Positions 20,329 to 28,189 of a DNA stretch of 64,000 nucleotides are shown piece after piece; within the stretch, counting starts at the first letter, position 1, and each line of letters starts with the position of its first letter. Below the pieces are notes generated by a model, which had not been told where the DNA came from, ran no database searches, and saw only the letters and a program-made list of their open reading frames with translations. A program made the translations under genes and the position numbers. Location: NCBI GenBank assembly GCA_963697705.1, contig CAVOPA010000004.1, forward strand, positions 223,236 through 287,235, given 5' to 3'. The DNA is from CAVUCH01 sp963697705. Its GTDB lineage: Bacteria; Acidobacteriota; Vicinamibacteria; Vicinamibacterales; JAENWD01.

Positions 20329-21885
20329 GTGGCTGGCGCACCCCATCACGCTTCGATCCTCGTCATCGACGACGAGGAAATCATGCGGGAGATCCTCGAC
20401 ACGCTGCTGACGCGCGAGGGGTACCGCGTGCGCCTGGCGGGCACCGCCGAGGAAGGGCTGGAGCTTGCCCGCTCGGTGCCGTTCGACGCGGCGATTGTCG
20501 ACGTGATGCTCCCGGGCATGGACGGAATCACGGCACTCGACGAGCTCAAGAAGATCAACGACGAGATGCCGGTGCTGATGATCACCGCCTTTGCGTCGGT
20601 CGAGAGCGCGATTGCCGCGATGAAGCGCGGCGCCTTCGACTACATCACCAAGCCCTTCAAGAACGACGAAGTGCTGATCGTCGTGCGCAACGCGGTTGAG
20701 CGCAGCCGGCTGGTCGAGGAGAACCGCACGCTCCGGCAGAACGTGCAGGAGCAGTATCACAAGTTCGGCAACATCATCGGCCGCAGCCCGCGGATGAAGC
20801 AGGTCTTCGATCTGATCATCCAGGCCGCGCCCAGCCGTTCGACAATCCTCATCCAGGGCGAGAGCGGTACCGGCAAGGAACTCGTCGCGCGTGCCATCCA
20901 CACCCACTCGCCGCGAGCGGACCGCGGGTTCGTCACCGTCAACTCGGGCAACCTGCCGCCCGATCTCCTCGAGTCCACGCTGTTCGGCCACGTGAAGGGC
21001 GCCTTCACCGGCGCGCTCTACCCGAAGAAGGGACTTTTCGATCTCGCCGACAAGGGGAGCATCTTCTTCGACGAGATGGGCAACGTCCCGCTGGAGACCC
21101 AGGCGAAGCTGCTGCGTGCGATGCAGGAGCGCGAGTTCATGCGGCTCGGCGGGATGGAGACGATCCGGGTCGACGTGCGCATCATCGCGGCGACCAACAT
21201 CGACCTGCGCAAAATGGTCGAGGACGGACGGTTTCGCGAAGACCTGTTCTACCGCCTGCACGTCATCGCGATCGAACTGCCGCCGCTGCGGGATCGCATG
21301 AGCGACATCCCGCTGCTGGCGCAGCACTTCCTCACGAAGTACGGCGACGAGAACGGCAAGCCTGGCCTCGAGCTCTCGCCCGAGGCGCTCGATCTGATGA
21401 TGGACTACGACTGGCCCGGCAACGTGCGCGAGCTCGAGAACGTCATCGAGCGCGCCGTCGTGTTGTGCAACGGGCGCCGCATCGGCGACGAACTGATCCC
21501 GGACCACGTCCGCCGTACGGCCGCGTTCCACCTGCCCGATGTGTCAGTCCCACCGGAAGGAATCTCGTTCAAGGAGGTCATCACCGACTTCGAGAAGCGG
21601 CTGATCGAATCGACGCTCGAAGCGGCCGGCGGCGTCCAGAAGCGCGCGGCGGAGCTGCTGCACATCAAGCCGACGACGCTGAACGAGATGATCAAGCGAT
21701 ACGACATCCGCCCGCGCCGCCGCAAGGGCCCGTCGGATGCCGACCGCGACACGCCGGCCGCCGGCCCTGTCTCACCCGCTCCCGCGATGCCTCCTTCCCG
21801 CCGCATCGCCGCCGGCCCGAGCGAGTTCCGCTCCGGCGTCTCCGGCGGTAATCCCTTCCGCAGCACCGTCGTCGACGACGAGTAG
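20329..21885 (+). CDS. Sigma-54-dependent response regulator (NtrC family)
   Basis: The 518-residue product starts at GTG. It has a receiver domain (about 7-120; VIDDEE, phospho-acceptor Asp in AIVDVMLPG, Lys in ITKPF), an AAA+ domain (about 145-380; Walker A GESGTGKE, sigma-54 contact loop GAFTGA, Walker B SIFFDEMG, R-finger region FREDLFYRL) and a Fis-type helix-turn-helix (GGVQKRAAELLHIKPTTLNEMIKRY). It should activate sigma-54 promoters when phosphorylated by the upstream kinase. A 50-residue Pro/Arg/Ser-rich tail after the helix-turn-helix is unusual for the family and likely disordered. Target genes are not evident in this window. Confidence 0.95.
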   Translation: MAGAPHHASILVIDDEEIMREILDTLLTREGYRVRLAGTAEEGLELARSVPFDAAIVDVMLPGMDGITALDELKKINDEMPVLMITAFASVESAIAAMKRGAFDYITKPFKNDEVLIVVRNAVERSRLVEENRTLRQNVQEQYHKFGNIIGRSPRMKQVFDLIIQAAPSRSTILIQGESGTGKELVARAIHTHSPRADRGFVTVNSGNLPPDLLESTLFGHVKGAFTGALYPKKGLFDLADKGSIFFDEMGNVPLETQAKLLRAMQEREFMRLGGMETIRVDVRIIAATNIDLRKMVEDGRFREDLFYRLHVIAIELPPLRDRMSDIPLLAQHFLTKYGDENGKPGLELSPEALDLMMDYDWPGNVRELENVIERAVVLCNGRRIGDELIPDHVRRTAAFHLPDVSVPPEGISFKEVITDFEKRLIESTLEAAGGVQKRAAELLHIKPTTLNEMIKRYDIRPRRRKGPSDADRDTPAAGPVSPAPAMPPSRRIAAGPSEFRSGVSGGNPFRSTVVDDE

Positions 21886-21922
21886 ATCTCGCCGACAGCC
21901 GGATCGGTTGGATTCCGCTCTC

Positions 21923-22369
21923 TCGATCTGACGGGCAGCATTCGGGCGCATCGCAACGCCCGGCCGTCAGCACGAAAACCAAAAACAGAAATCGAGTTGT
22001 GGTGATTCGCGGCAGCAGGCCAAACGGCGGCGGCGGTGCCGATCACGCTGCGATCGTTAAGAGACACATCGACGACACCAGAACACGAACACACGAAGAA
22101 AAACACCAAGAACACGCAAAAGGTGTCTCAGTGCTTCCGACGCTCTGGATTCGACCGCCAGCCGCGCGGTGCTGGTGCGACGCGGGAGGGGAGTCGTCTC
22201 GAATCCGCTTTCCGCTTCGTGGACTCGTGGTTTTTCGTGTGCCTCGTGGAGCTGGCGAGCCGGCACTGGATGGCTAGCCTCGCCGGTGTGGCAAAGTCGG
22301 TTTTCCTTTTTCGTGTTTTCGTGCTGTGGCGCAGGCCTGGCGCAGCCTGGTTGCCACCCGTCAGATCGA
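21923..22369. mobile_element. MITE-like element E2 with long terminal inverted repeats
   Basis: The 535-base gap between the response regulator and the M56 gene has no gene. It starts TCGATCTGACGGGCAGCA and, about 45 bases in, reads CAGCACGAAAACC. Its right end, reverse-complemented, reads TCGATCTGACGGGTGGCA and then CACAGCACGAAAACACG. Internal copies of ACACGAAGAAAAACACC-like units occur at 22085-22125. The ends and the internal segment CGCCAGCCGCGCGGTGCTG (22159) match element E1 in the opposite orientation. No transposase frame is present. Confidence 0.7.
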
Positions 22370-22420
22370 CCACACGAGCAGGGCCTTCGCGCGACGCGAG
22401 TCGGCCCGCGCTCCATTTCC

Positions 22421-24751
22421 CTACCGCATCCCTCCCGCCGCGAGCGACTTCAGCATGTCGACTGGCAATTTCGTTCCCGCGCGCGCGTTGGCTGCTCGGA
22501 CATTTTCCGTCGTCAGGCCATGGTCGCGCAGGGTGACGAGATCGTCGATCGTGAGGCGGTCGTAGCCGAGCGCTTTCAGTTCCTGGGCGTACTTCGTCGA
22601 CACGCCGTGATCGCGGAGGCGGATGAGTGATTCGAGCCCCAGGTCGGCGTACCCGAGTGCGGCCATCTCGCGCGCGAACTCGACGCTCACGCCATGGTCG
22701 CGCGCGGACACGAGATCGTCGAGGGTCAGCGCACGCAAGAGCTGCCGCATGTCGCGCGCGTACTCGGCCGACACGCCGTGATCGCGGGCGCGAATCAGCG
22801 CGTCGAGCGGCAACCCCGCCAGCCCCGCGGCGGCGGCGAGCTCGCCGGCCAGGGCCGGCGTCACGCCGTGATCCCGCGCGTTGACCAACTGCGGCAACGT
22901 CAGCGATTTGTAGCCCGCTTCGCGCATGCCGCGGACGAACTCCACCGTCACGCCGTGGTCGCGCGCGTTGCGGAGCTCATCGACGGGCACCTGCTTGTAG
23001 CCTTCCTCGGCGAGCTCGCGGATGTAGGTGGGAGTGACGCCGTGATCCCGCAGCTCGATCAGCGGTGCGATCGAGCCAAGCCGGTACCCAAGCGCCCCCA
23101 GCTCCCGCACGAACGTGGCGTGCACCCCGTGCTGGCCGGCGCGCACCAGATCGGCGGTCTGAGGCTTCGAGTACCCTTGCGCGTTCAGTTCGTCCAGAAA
23201 CGCGTACCCGATGTCATGGCGGGCGAGCTGGTATTGTTCGGCGGCGCTCGGACGGGCCAGGCCTCGCTTCGCGAGCTCCGCGGGAAACGCCGGATCCGGC
23301 GTGAACGAGAACGTACCAGCGCCCGTGCCGTTGCGCAGCACACCCTCGAACGAGAACGTGCCCGCATCCCGCCGCAGCCGGAAGTGGACCGGTCCTCCGG
23401 CGCCCTGGAGGTCGGTGGCGGTCAAGCCGTCGAACTGATCAGCGCGAACCTCCGACCCGGACGAGGAGTTCAGCTCCATCAACCGGAGCTGGATCGTGCC
23501 TTCCCTGCCCGAGGGGCGGATCTCCCAGGTGCCGCTGCCGTCGGGCGCCTGAGTGTCGCCATGCGCCACGGCCGCGCCGGAGGCACCTGCCGCCGCTGTT
23601 GCCTGGCCTCCCGAAGTTCGAACCGCGGCGCTGCGCGGCGCCTCGCCTCGAACGCCCGACAGCAGTGGAGCGATTGCCGTGCTCTGGACCTCGTCCGCCT
23701 CCGGATCCGCAGTCATCACTGCGGGCGTCGCGCTCGCAATCGGTACGAGCAAGGCAACTGTCAGCGCCGCCGCGGTGAAGCGCCCACGTGAGGCGGGCAC
23801 GGAGCGGTTTCGCGCGGCATCGAGCGCCGCGAGCATCCGCCCTTCGAGTTGACGGGGTCGCGCCATGCTGACGGCCAGCGCCGGCGCGCGATGATTGCCG
23901 AAGGAAAAGGCGATCTCGAGCAGGTGGTCCGCGTACTGGCGGCAGCCGCTGCCCGCGGCGATTGCGCGATCGTCACACGCCAGCTCGCGCTCGACGCGCA
24001 GCCGCCGTGCCGCCCACCAGACTCCGGGATGGAACCAGTACAGGGCGCACGCCGCAAACGCCAGCATCTGCGTCAGGCAATCGTACCGCGCGACGTGCGC
24101 CAGCTCGTGGAGGACCACGGCGCGCCGCCTGTCTTCGGCCCACGTGTCGGCGATGGCGGGAATGACGATCGTCGGACGGCGGCTGCCGAACGCCATCGGC
24201 ATGCTGCGCTCGCGGCTGCGAAGCAGCCGTACCACACGACGAATGCCCATCCTGTCGGCACACTCGCTCAGCAGGCGTGTCCACTCGCGGTCCTGCACGT
24301 CCATCCCTTCGCGCGAGAGCCGGTAGATGCGTCCGAGCTCGAGGGCAAACAGCAGGAGCATCACGAGCACGCCGGCCGCATATGCCGCCGCAGCCGCGAT
24401 CCACAGGCTGGTGCCATCTGCTGCCACTGCGCGCGCAGGATCCGCGGAGGGCGGCGAAAATGACGACGCTTGTTCGTCTAATGCTCTGACGCGCTCGCCG
24501 GCCGGCACCGCCGCGACGGCGGCCGCCGGCGCTGTACGCGTGGCGACAGCCCACGACGGCAGCACCGCCCACGCCAACGGGAGCAGCAGGACGCTCGCAA
24601 TCGCCAGGGTCCACACCATGTGTCGCGTGGCCGCGGAGGCCCGTCGACGGATCACGGCCTCCACCAGAGCGGCGACCGCGAGCACGATGGACGCTTTGAG
24701 CGTCATCCCGAGTGCGAAAGACACCACGTGGTCGAGAACCGCTGGGCTCAT
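22421..24751 (-). CDS. BlaR1-like M56 family membrane metalloprotease with C-terminal RDHGV repeats
   Basis: The N-terminal part (about residues 10-310) is an M56/BlaR1 membrane peptidase: four hydrophobic segments, and the zinc motif HELAH in AVVLHELAHVARYDCL. BlaR1 proper ends in a penicillin-binding sensor. Here residues about 540-776 instead hold roughly eight repeats of about 29 residues, with consensus LRDHGVTxEYxRELxxLGYxxLxxxxL. A middle segment (about 420-515; GTWEIRPSGREGTIQL, HFRLRRDAGTFSFEGVL) looks beta-rich. The start ATG overlaps the BlaI-like stop by four bases, so the two are coupled. By analogy, the protein probably senses an envelope signal and cleaves the repressor to switch the operon on. 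The signal is unknown. Confidence 0.88.
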   Translation of the reverse strand: MSPAVLDHVVSFALGMTLKASIVLAVAALVEAVIRRRASAATRHMVWTLAIASVLLLPLAWAVLPSWAVATRTAPAAAVAAVPAGERVRALDEQASSFSPPSADPARAVAADGTSLWIAAAAAYAAGVLVMLLLFALELGRIYRLSREGMDVQDREWTRLLSECADRMGIRRVVRLLRSRERSMPMAFGSRRPTIVIPAIADTWAEDRRRAVVLHELAHVARYDCLTQMLAFAACALYWFHPGVWWAARRLRVERELACDDRAIAAGSGCRQYADHLLEIAFSFGNHRAPALAVSMARPRQLEGRMLAALDAARNRSVPASRGRFTAAALTVALLVPIASATPAVMTADPEADEVQSTAIAPLLSGVRGEAPRSAAVRTSGGQATAAAGASGAAVAHGDTQAPDGSGTWEIRPSGREGTIQLRLMELNSSSGSEVRADQFDGLTATDLQGAGGPVHFRLRRDAGTFSFEGVLRNGTGAGTFSFTPDPAFPAELAKRGLARPSAAEQYQLARHDIGYAFLDELNAQGYSKPQTADLVRAGQHGVHATFVRELGALGYRLGSIAPLIELRDHGVTPTYIRELAEEGYKQVPVDELRNARDHGVTVEFVRGMREAGYKSLTLPQLVNARDHGVTPALAGELAAAAGLAGLPLDALIRARDHGVSAEYARDMRQLLRALTLDDLVSARDHGVSVEFAREMAALGYADLGLESLIRLRDHGVSTKYAQELKALGYDRLTIDDLVTLRDHGLTTENVRAANARAGTKLPVDMLKSLAAGGMR

Positions 24752-25143
24752 TGCTCATCTCCCTGTTCGCGAGCGCGGTCGAGAAGGCTGCGGAGGCGTC
24801 GGTGTTCGGCCGGAGTGAGCGGCGTCGATGTCATGTCGAGCAGCGCGGCAATGGCGGACCCGGGAGAATTGTCGAAGAACGTGCGCACGAGCTGCCGCAG
24901 CGCGGACCGGCTTGCCTGCTCGGGTTTGGCCGCGGGGGAGTACACGAATCGCGGGCCGTCGTACGCGCGGGCCAGCAGGCCCCGCTCGATCATGATGTCG
25001 AGCAGCTTGCGCACGCTCGAGGGGCTCGGCGGATCCGGCAGCTCGGAACGAATCTCCTCGACCGTGGCGCGCCGGCGCCGGTAGAGGATCTCCATGATCT
25101 GGCTTTCGCGGCGGGTGAGATCGATCGTCTTCAACTTGGCCAT
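24748..25143 (-). CDS. BlaI/MecI-family transcriptional repressor
   Basis: Starting at the ATG at 25143 the product is 131 residues: MAKLKTIDLTRRESQIMEILY, then a winged helix (RRATVEEIRSELPDPPSPSSVRKLLDIMIERGLLARAYDGPRFVYSP) and a C-terminal dimerisation part (LRQLVRTFFDNSPGSAIAALLDM). This is the normal BlaI/MecI/CopY layout and length. The frame is open upstream to 25209, but that stretch covers the operator and is not like the family. It is co-transcribed with the M56 gene (4-base overlap) and probably represses its own operon through the palindromes directly upstream. Confidence 0.92.
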   Translation of the reverse strand: MAKLKTIDLTRRESQIMEILYRRRRATVEEIRSELPDPPSPSSVRKLLDIMIERGLLARAYDGPRFVYSPAAKPEQASRSALRQLVRTFFDNSPGSAIAALLDMTSTPLTPAEHRRLRSLLDRAREQGDEQ

Positions 25144-25156
25144 GCGGCTCCGTAGG

Positions 25157-25191
25157 GCGAATAATTTCGCGCATACGCGAATATATTCGCG
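25157..25191 (-). promoter_or_regulatory. Probable BlaI-type operators
   Basis: A perfect 16-base palindrome, CGCGAATATATTCGCG (25176-25191), and a second imperfect one, GCGAA-TAAT-TTCGC (25157-25170), lie within 50 bases upstream of the BlaI-like start codon. Both share the GCGAAT core and are 6-bp AT-rich at the centre, in a region of otherwise very high GC. Two tandem dyads before the repressor gene are what autoregulated BlaI/MecI systems usually show. The TATATT in the first dyad could also serve as the -10 box. Confidence 0.7.
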
Positions 25192-25210
25192 ATCGGGACG
25201 GGGAGTCAAG

Positions 25211-25375
25211 GGCCAAAGGCCTAAGGGCTGAGGGCTGAGGGCTGAGGGCTGAGGGCTGAGGGCTGAGGGCTGAGGGGCTGCCCCAGGCTCACGTGAGTTG
25301 ATGCTTCGATGCGGATGGCGCGGACCGGGCCGCCTCGTGCCCTTAGCCCTTGGCCCTTAGCCTTTAGCCTTTAGA
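25211..25375. repeat. Heptad-armed hairpin, GGGCTGA type
   Basis: Seven perfect tandem copies of GGGCTGA lie at 25225-25273. A loop of about 65 bases follows, then an inverted arm of CCCTTAGCCCTTGGCCCTTAGCC units (25341-25375). The right arm reaches into the end of the glycosyltransferase gene and supplies its TAA stop codon. The same left-arm/loop/right-arm layout is seen at 50820-50957. Confidence 0.85.
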
Positions 25376-26665
25376 GACCCCAGCGTGTGCCGCCCGGACA
25401 GCCGCTATCAGCGTGTCGTACTTCGCGAGGATGACGTCCCATCGGTAGTTCCGCTTCACGTACTCCCGGCCGTTGCGGCCCATCGCGGTACGGAGCGGCG
25501 CGTCGGCGAGCAGGAGCGAGAGGGCCTCGACGAACTCGTCACGGTCGGCATAGTACAGGCCTGCGTTGCTCTGCACGCAGTGCTCGACCAGTACTTCGCT
25601 GCGGGCGTTGGCGAGAATCGGGGTGCCGACGGCGAACGCCTCCAGCGCCAGGAGGGACAGGCTTTCGTACGGCGAAGGGACAGAAACGACGGTCGCGGCT
25701 TCGAGCGCCTGCAATCGTTCGCGCTCCGAGAGCAGCCCGGCGAACCGGATGAACGGCTCGTCGGGCAGCTTCATCAGCTTCACGCCCATCAGCGCGAGCG
25801 TCGCATCGCCTCCCTCAGCCACGTAGGAGCTGAAGTACTCGATCAACTCCTCGCACCCCTTCCCGGGATCGATCCTTCCCCCGTACAGCACGAACGGGCC
25901 GTGCAGCCGGTGACGGCGGCGAAACACGGCGCCGCGCTCGGTGATATGCGGCGGCAGCGGCTGGTAGCCGTCGAAGCGCCGAACCTCCGTGTCGGGCTCG
26001 TTGAGCGGGTTGGCCTCGGTCTCTTCGACCGGCGGCCGCTCACGTGCATCGGAGGACGGCAGATCCACGCCGCAGCCGACGGTCTCCTCCGCGACCGCGC
26101 GGATCGGGAAGTGCGTGGTCAGAAACCGCCGCTCCACCTCGGTGTTGTAGGCGACCGCCGCGGGCAGGCTGAACATCTCCTTGTAGATCTCCAGGTGAAT
26201 GGCCGGCTCGTCGTGCGCCGTCGGCACCAGGATGCTGCGGGATGGCGCAACCTGGAGGCCGAGCACGGTCGGCGCGTACAGGTAGGTGAAGAAGATCAGC
26301 GCATCGAATTGCTGGTGCTTTCGCGCCAGGTGCTCGAGCAGCGCCGGCGACCACGGGCCCTGCGCCTTCAGCCACGCCATTTCGTCGTCAGTCGTGTGCG
26401 CGTTGTGGAAGATCCAGTCGGACTGCCGGTTGAACGCCTCGAGATCGCGCGTCATCGTCGTGGCGAAGCGCCGGACGGTCACGCCACGCACGCGGTCGGT
26501 GCCCTCGGGATAGTCGTTTCTCCACGTGATGTAATCCCGCGCGCAGGTGGTCCACACTTCGACCTCGTGCTTCTGCGCGAGCCGCTCGGCGATGAGGCGG
26601 CAGTGGTACTCGGATCCGCCGAGAATCTCGGCGCCGTAACGCTGGACGATGAACGCGAGTTTCAC
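25364..26665 (-). CDS. Glycosyltransferase family 4 (type A copy 2)
   Basis: I start at the GTG at 26665 (VKLAFIVQRYGAEILGGSEYH), because the frame upstream is repeat-derived. The 433-residue product has a GT-B layout: N-terminal Rossmann part with GGSEYHCRLIAERL, and C-terminal donor domain with VLYGGRIDPGKGCEELIEYF, AATVVSVPSPYESLSLLALEAFAVGTPILA and a retaining GT4-style Glu in SPYESLSLLALE. It is closely similar to the gene at 29363-30652 (shared VQRYGA, CARDYxTW and PxxESLSxxALEA motifs), so the two are duplicates. The final codons and stop come from the adjoining heptad repeat. Sugar and acceptor are unknown; a role in surface polysaccharide assembly is likely. Confidence 0.88.
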   Translation of the reverse strand: MKLAFIVQRYGAEILGGSEYHCRLIAERLAQKHEVEVWTTCARDYITWRNDYPEGTDRVRGVTVRRFATTMTRDLEAFNRQSDWIFHNAHTTDDEMAWLKAQGPWSPALLEHLARKHQQFDALIFFTYLYAPTVLGLQVAPSRSILVPTAHDEPAIHLEIYKEMFSLPAAVAYNTEVERRFLTTHFPIRAVAEETVGCGVDLPSSDARERPPVEETEANPLNEPDTEVRRFDGYQPLPPHITERGAVFRRRHRLHGPFVLYGGRIDPGKGCEELIEYFSSYVAEGGDATLALMGVKLMKLPDEPFIRFAGLLSERERLQALEAATVVSVPSPYESLSLLALEAFAVGTPILANARSEVLVEHCVQSNAGLYYADRDEFVEALSLLLADAPLRTAMGRNGREYVKRNYRWDVILAKYDTLIAAVRAAHAGVSKG

Positions 26666-26689
26666 AGGCGTTGCTCTCGACAGGGCTGA

Positions 26690-26812
26690 TGGTTTTTGGC
26701 TGGAGGCTGGAGGCTGACGGCTGGAGCCGGTCTGGCTGGAGAACCCGGTACCGGCCCCGCCAGCCCTGTGCGGGACGCGCTCCAGCCTCCAGCCACCAGC
26801 CTCCAGCCCTTC
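26690..26812. repeat. Heptad-armed hairpin, GGCTGGA type
   Basis: Left arm: GGCTGGAGGCTGGAGGCTGA plus further units. Right arm: CTCCAGCCTCCAGCCACC and further units. They enclose a loop of about 55 bases. The element fills the spacer between two glycosyltransferase genes of the same strand. Confidence 0.85.
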
Positions 26813-26816
26813 CCGT

Positions 26817-27881
26817 TCACGCCGCCTCCCGCACGATCTCTTGGAGGCGCGCAACGAGCCGGTCGTCCGCGAAGTCGGCCAGCCGCCGCCGTTGACCGGC
26901 GATGACGCGGGCGCGCAGGTCTGGGTCGAACGCCAGCTGCCCCAGCAACTCCGCAGCGTACTCCATGTCCTTCGGTTCGAAGAGCACGCCGGCGCCGCCG
27001 AGCGTTTCGGGCACTGCGGTGCTCGCATAGGCCAGCACCGGCACGTCGGCCGCCATGGCCTCGAGGAGCGGCACGCAGAAGCCTTCGTGCTCGCTCATGG
27101 AGATGTAGACGCTGGCCGTGCGGTAGTAGGCCGCCAGCTCCCAGTCACTGACCGCGCCCGGAAACAGGAAGCGGTCGGGCAGCATCTCGAACCGCTGCAC
27201 GAGCGCGCGGATCGCGGCGTAGTAGCGCGGCACGCCGTCGGTACGGCCGACGAAGATGAACCGGTAGTGCGCGTCGATGTAGCGCTTGAACTGCTCGGCC
27301 AGCCGGACGATGTCCTCGATGCGCTTGTTTGGCACGATCCGGCCGACGAAGAGGAAGTTCGTCAGACCGTCGCGCAGCATCTTATCGAGCGCAGGATGCG
27401 GCGGCGCCGTCGTGATCCGGGCCGTGTCGATGGCGATCGGCATGACGCCCGTTTTCCCGAACCCGAGCTCGACGAGCTCGCGGCGGTTGAATTCCGAGTC
27501 CCCGAGCGCCAGGTCCGTCGCCTGGGCCAGCGACGCCAGCTCCTGGCGGCCGAGCGCCGCGATCCGGAAGATACCCGGGTCGTACGGCGCGAAGAAGTGC
27601 GCCGGCGTGATGTTGTGGTACTGCAGTACCCGCCCGCGGGGCAGGCGGGCAAACGCCATCGACATCGGGGAGGGCAGCGCGAAATGGAAGATGGTGACAT
27701 CGCCCGACGTCGCGTCGGGGTCGGCGAACGGCCGCACCTCGTCGCGCATGTCGTCATCGACTGTGAGCGCGAAGACGTCGGACTGGTGCCCCATCCCGCG
27801 CAGCAGATCCCGGACCCGGCGAGCACTGTCGCCGATCGCGTCACCTCGATGCGCTGCCGGAACCCACTGGTTGACGAACAT
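26817..27881 (-). CDS. Glycosyltransferase family 4 (type B copy 2)
   Basis: The 354-residue product begins MFVNQWVPAAHRGDAIGDSARRV. It carries the motifs shared with the gene at 28143-29366: LQYHNITPAHFFAPYD, LGDSEFNRRELVELGFGKTGV, FVGRIVPNKRIEDIVRL and SEHEGFCVPLLEAMAADVPVLAY. The last contains the conserved Glu-x7-Glu of GT4 enzymes. It is a cytoplasmic or membrane-associated sugar transferase of unknown specificity. It sits between two repeat elements and follows the other type B gene on the same strand. Confidence 0.88.
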   Translation of the reverse strand: MFVNQWVPAAHRGDAIGDSARRVRDLLRGMGHQSDVFALTVDDDMRDEVRPFADPDATSGDVTIFHFALPSPMSMAFARLPRGRVLQYHNITPAHFFAPYDPGIFRIAALGRQELASLAQATDLALGDSEFNRRELVELGFGKTGVMPIAIDTARITTAPPHPALDKMLRDGLTNFLFVGRIVPNKRIEDIVRLAEQFKRYIDAHYRFIFVGRTDGVPRYYAAIRALVQRFEMLPDRFLFPGAVSDWELAAYYRTASVYISMSEHEGFCVPLLEAMAADVPVLAYASTAVPETLGGAGVLFEPKDMEYAAELLGQLAFDPDLRARVIAGQRRRLADFADDRLVARLQEIVREAA

Positions 27882-27883
27882 GT

Positions 27884-28189
27884 CTAATTCGGAATTCGGA
27901 ATGCGGAATTCGGAATTAACTTGGAATTCGGAATTCGGAACGCGGAACTAATTTGGAGTGCAGGAATGCCCGAATTTTCTAACGCCGATTGATCAAATGC
28001 CGAACGAACGCACGGCCGTGCCCATTCGAACCGCGCGCGGCGGCAGTCCTGTCGCGGCTCGCGCCATTCTGTCATTCCCATCCGCATTGAACCGCTCCGG
28101 CACTCCGCAGTAGTTCCGAGCTCCGAATTCCGAACTCGGAATTCATTCCGAATTCCGAATTCCGCATTCCGAATTTCTGAATGGTAGGG
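27884..28189. repeat. Heptad-armed hairpin, GGAATTC type
   Basis: Left arm at 27884-27965 (GGAATTC, GGAATGC and GGAACGC units, ending TTTGGAGTGCAGGAATG). A loop of about 140 bases follows. The inverted right arm is at about 28105-28189 (CCGGCACTCC ... GAATTCCGCATTCCGAATT). The arms match over about 70 bases, in the same order of variant units. The right arm overlaps the 3' end of the next glycosyltransferase and encodes its last residues. Confidence 0.85.

Noticed and set aside
25364..27028. 554-residue glycosyltransferase with a 120-residue N-terminal extension
   Set aside because: The extension is translated from the repeat element and an antisense part of the neighbour. The family start is at the GTG at 26665.
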